From the NCBI GenBank assembly GCA_009782165.1, contig WQUH01000130.1:1-5045 (forward strand): a DNA stretch of 5,045 bases. The letters are read 5' to 3'. Positions within the stretch are counted from its first letter, which is position 1. Every line of letters starts with the position of its first letter. The notes under the pieces were generated by a model that made no database searches, had not been told where the DNA came from, and worked only from the letters and a program-made list of their open reading frames with translations. The translations under genes and the position numbers were made by a program. The DNA is from Pseudomonadota bacterium. GTDB taxonomy: Bacteria > Desulfobacterota > Desulfobulbia > Desulfobulbales > Desulfobulbaceae. Shown here in pieces: positions 4,014 through 5,045 of this stretch.

Positions 4014-5045
4014 TTATCCGTTCTTCTTGGCGAAATCGGCCATGAAGGCAACCAGCTTTTCCACGCCCTCTTTGGGGAAGGCGTTGTAGATCGAAGCGCG
4101 GCAGCCTCCCACCGAACGGTGCCCTTTGAGGCCGTCCAGGCCGATGGCCCCGGCCTCGCGGATGAACTGAGCCTCCAGCTCCGGGGTGGGCAGGTTGAAG
4201 GTGACGTTCATCAGCGAACGGGATTCACGTTCGGCATGGCCACGGTACATCTCGATGCCGTCGATCGCCTGGTACAGCAGCGCGGCCTTGTCGCGGTTGA
4301 TCCGCTCGATGGCCGCCGCGCCTCCCATCTGCTTGAGCCAGCGCATCACCAGGCCGACGCAGTAGATGGAGAAACAGGGCGGGGTGTTGAACATCGAATC
4401 TTTTTCCGCATGGGTTTTGTACTTGAGCATGGTCGGCACCTGGTCGCCGACCCGGTCGAGCAGATCGTCGCGGATGATTACCACCGTCACCCCGGCCGGC
4501 CCCATGTTCTTCTGGGCCCCGGCAAAGATCAGGCCGAATTGGGATACATCCACCGGCCGCGACAGGATGTCCGAGGACATGTCGGCGATCAGCATGGCAT
4601 CCTTGGCGGGCATGGTGGGAAACTGGGTGCCGTAAATGGTGTTGTTGGTGACGAAATACAGGTATTGGCTGTCGGCGGCCACCGTGTACTCGTCATCGCG
4701 CGGCACCCGCCGGTAGGTGGAGTCCTCGCTGGAGTAGGCCACCTCCACCTGACCGAAGAGCTTGGCCTCCTTGATCGCCTTTTTCGCCCACACGCCGGTG
4801 TTGAGATAGGTGGCCTTCTGGCCGCTTTGCAACAGGTTCATCGGCACCATGAAGAACTGGGTCGAAGCGCCGCCCTGAAGAAAGAGCACCTTGTAGTTGG
4901 CTGGAATGCCCATCAGCTCCCGGATCAGGGCCTCGGTCTCCTCGGCCACGGTCATGAAGGCCTTGGAACGGTGGCTGAGTTCGATCAGGCCGATGCCGGA
5001 GTTTCTGAAGTTGATGATATCGGCCGCCGCCTCCTGGAGAACGGC
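4014..5045 (-). CDS. serC: Phosphoserine aminotransferase, N-terminus outside the window
   Basis: PLP-dependent class V aminotransferase converting 3-phosphohydroxypyruvate and glutamate to phosphoserine in serine synthesis. It can also act in PLP synthesis. The frame is open to the window edge: the 30 codons before the internal ATG at 4955 encode FRNSGIGLIELSHRSKAF-type sequence, which matches the family, so about 17 N-terminal residues are missing and 343 are visible. Recognisable features are LQGGAST (cofactor phosphate region), TNNTIYGTQF, ADMSSDILSRP, the Schiff-base lysine in FAGAQKNMGPAG (Lys179 of the visible part), and the C-terminal GLKGHRSVGGCRASIYNA followed by a helix. The motifs follow the version seen in Bacillus and many deltaproteobacteria rather than E. 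coli. A strong terminator follows the TAA stop, so serC ends its transcription unit here. The upstream gene is not visible. Confidence 0.97.
   Translation of the reverse strand, partial: AVLQEAAADIINFRNSGIGLIELSHRSKAFMTVAEETEALIRELMGIPANYKVLFLQGGASTQFFMVPMNLLQSGQKATYLNTGVWAKKAIKEAKLFGQVEVAYSSEDSTYRRVPRDDEYTVAADSQYLYFVTNNTIYGTQFPTMPAKDAMLIADMSSDILSRPVDVSQFGLIFAGAQKNMGPAGVTVVIIRDDLLDRVGDQVPTMLKYKTHAEKDSMFNTPPCFSIYCVGLVMRWLKQMGGAAAIERINRDKAALLYQAIDGIEMYRGHAERESRSLMNVTFNLPTPELEAQFIREAGAIGLDGLKGHRSVGGCRASIYNAFPKEGVEKLVAFMADFAKKNG

Overview
The window reads as chromosomal DNA of a GC-rich, probably anaerobic bacterium. The gene set and protein style point to Desulfobacterota (former Deltaproteobacteria, Desulfobulbus-like). 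That placement is inferred from resemblance only: a Gram-positive/delta-type SerC with an NNTIYGTQF motif, RlmN, an MJ0042-type zinc ribbon followed by a deltaproteobacterial-looking hypothetical, and a speB-like gene. No rRNA, tRNA, CRISPR array, insertion sequence or phage gene was seen.

Left block (2-1143, minus strand, read right to left): a 78-residue, extremely acidic zinc-ribbon protein that aligns by eye with the amino-group carrier protein LysW, then 65 bp downstream a 279-residue ureohydrolase-fold protein (agmatinase/arginase superfamily). Three of the six canonical metal ligands of the ureohydrolase are replaced (two Asp to His, one Asp to Gly), and a conserved active-site Glu is also lost. 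The LysW-like protein lacks the usual EDWGE carrier tail. The two look like an operon and are the most intriguing part of the window.

Middle (1144-1853): about 710 bp without a convincing gene. It holds three copies of a GCAGATG heptamer at exact 18-bp steps upstream of the LysW-like gene, a weak minus-strand terminator-like hairpin, an AT-rich island, a long composite inverted repeat (1644-1702) and a good sigma70-type promoter (1753-1781) reading right.

Right-reading pair (1854-2687): a 63-residue MJ0042-type zinc-ribbon protein with a clear Shine-Dalgarno, then a 196-residue uncharacterised protein that looks like an effector/sensor accessory. The second gene overlaps the stop of the convergent rlmN by 11 bp.

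Right block (2677-5045, minus strand): serC (phosphoserine aminotransferase, N-terminus beyond the window), a strong intrinsic terminator (3954-3991), a short region with a possible 38-codon reading frame and a curious exact 15-base match to the lac operator, then rlmN (23S rRNA/tRNA A2503/A37 methyltransferase). The housekeeping genes rlmN and serC look intact and ordinary.
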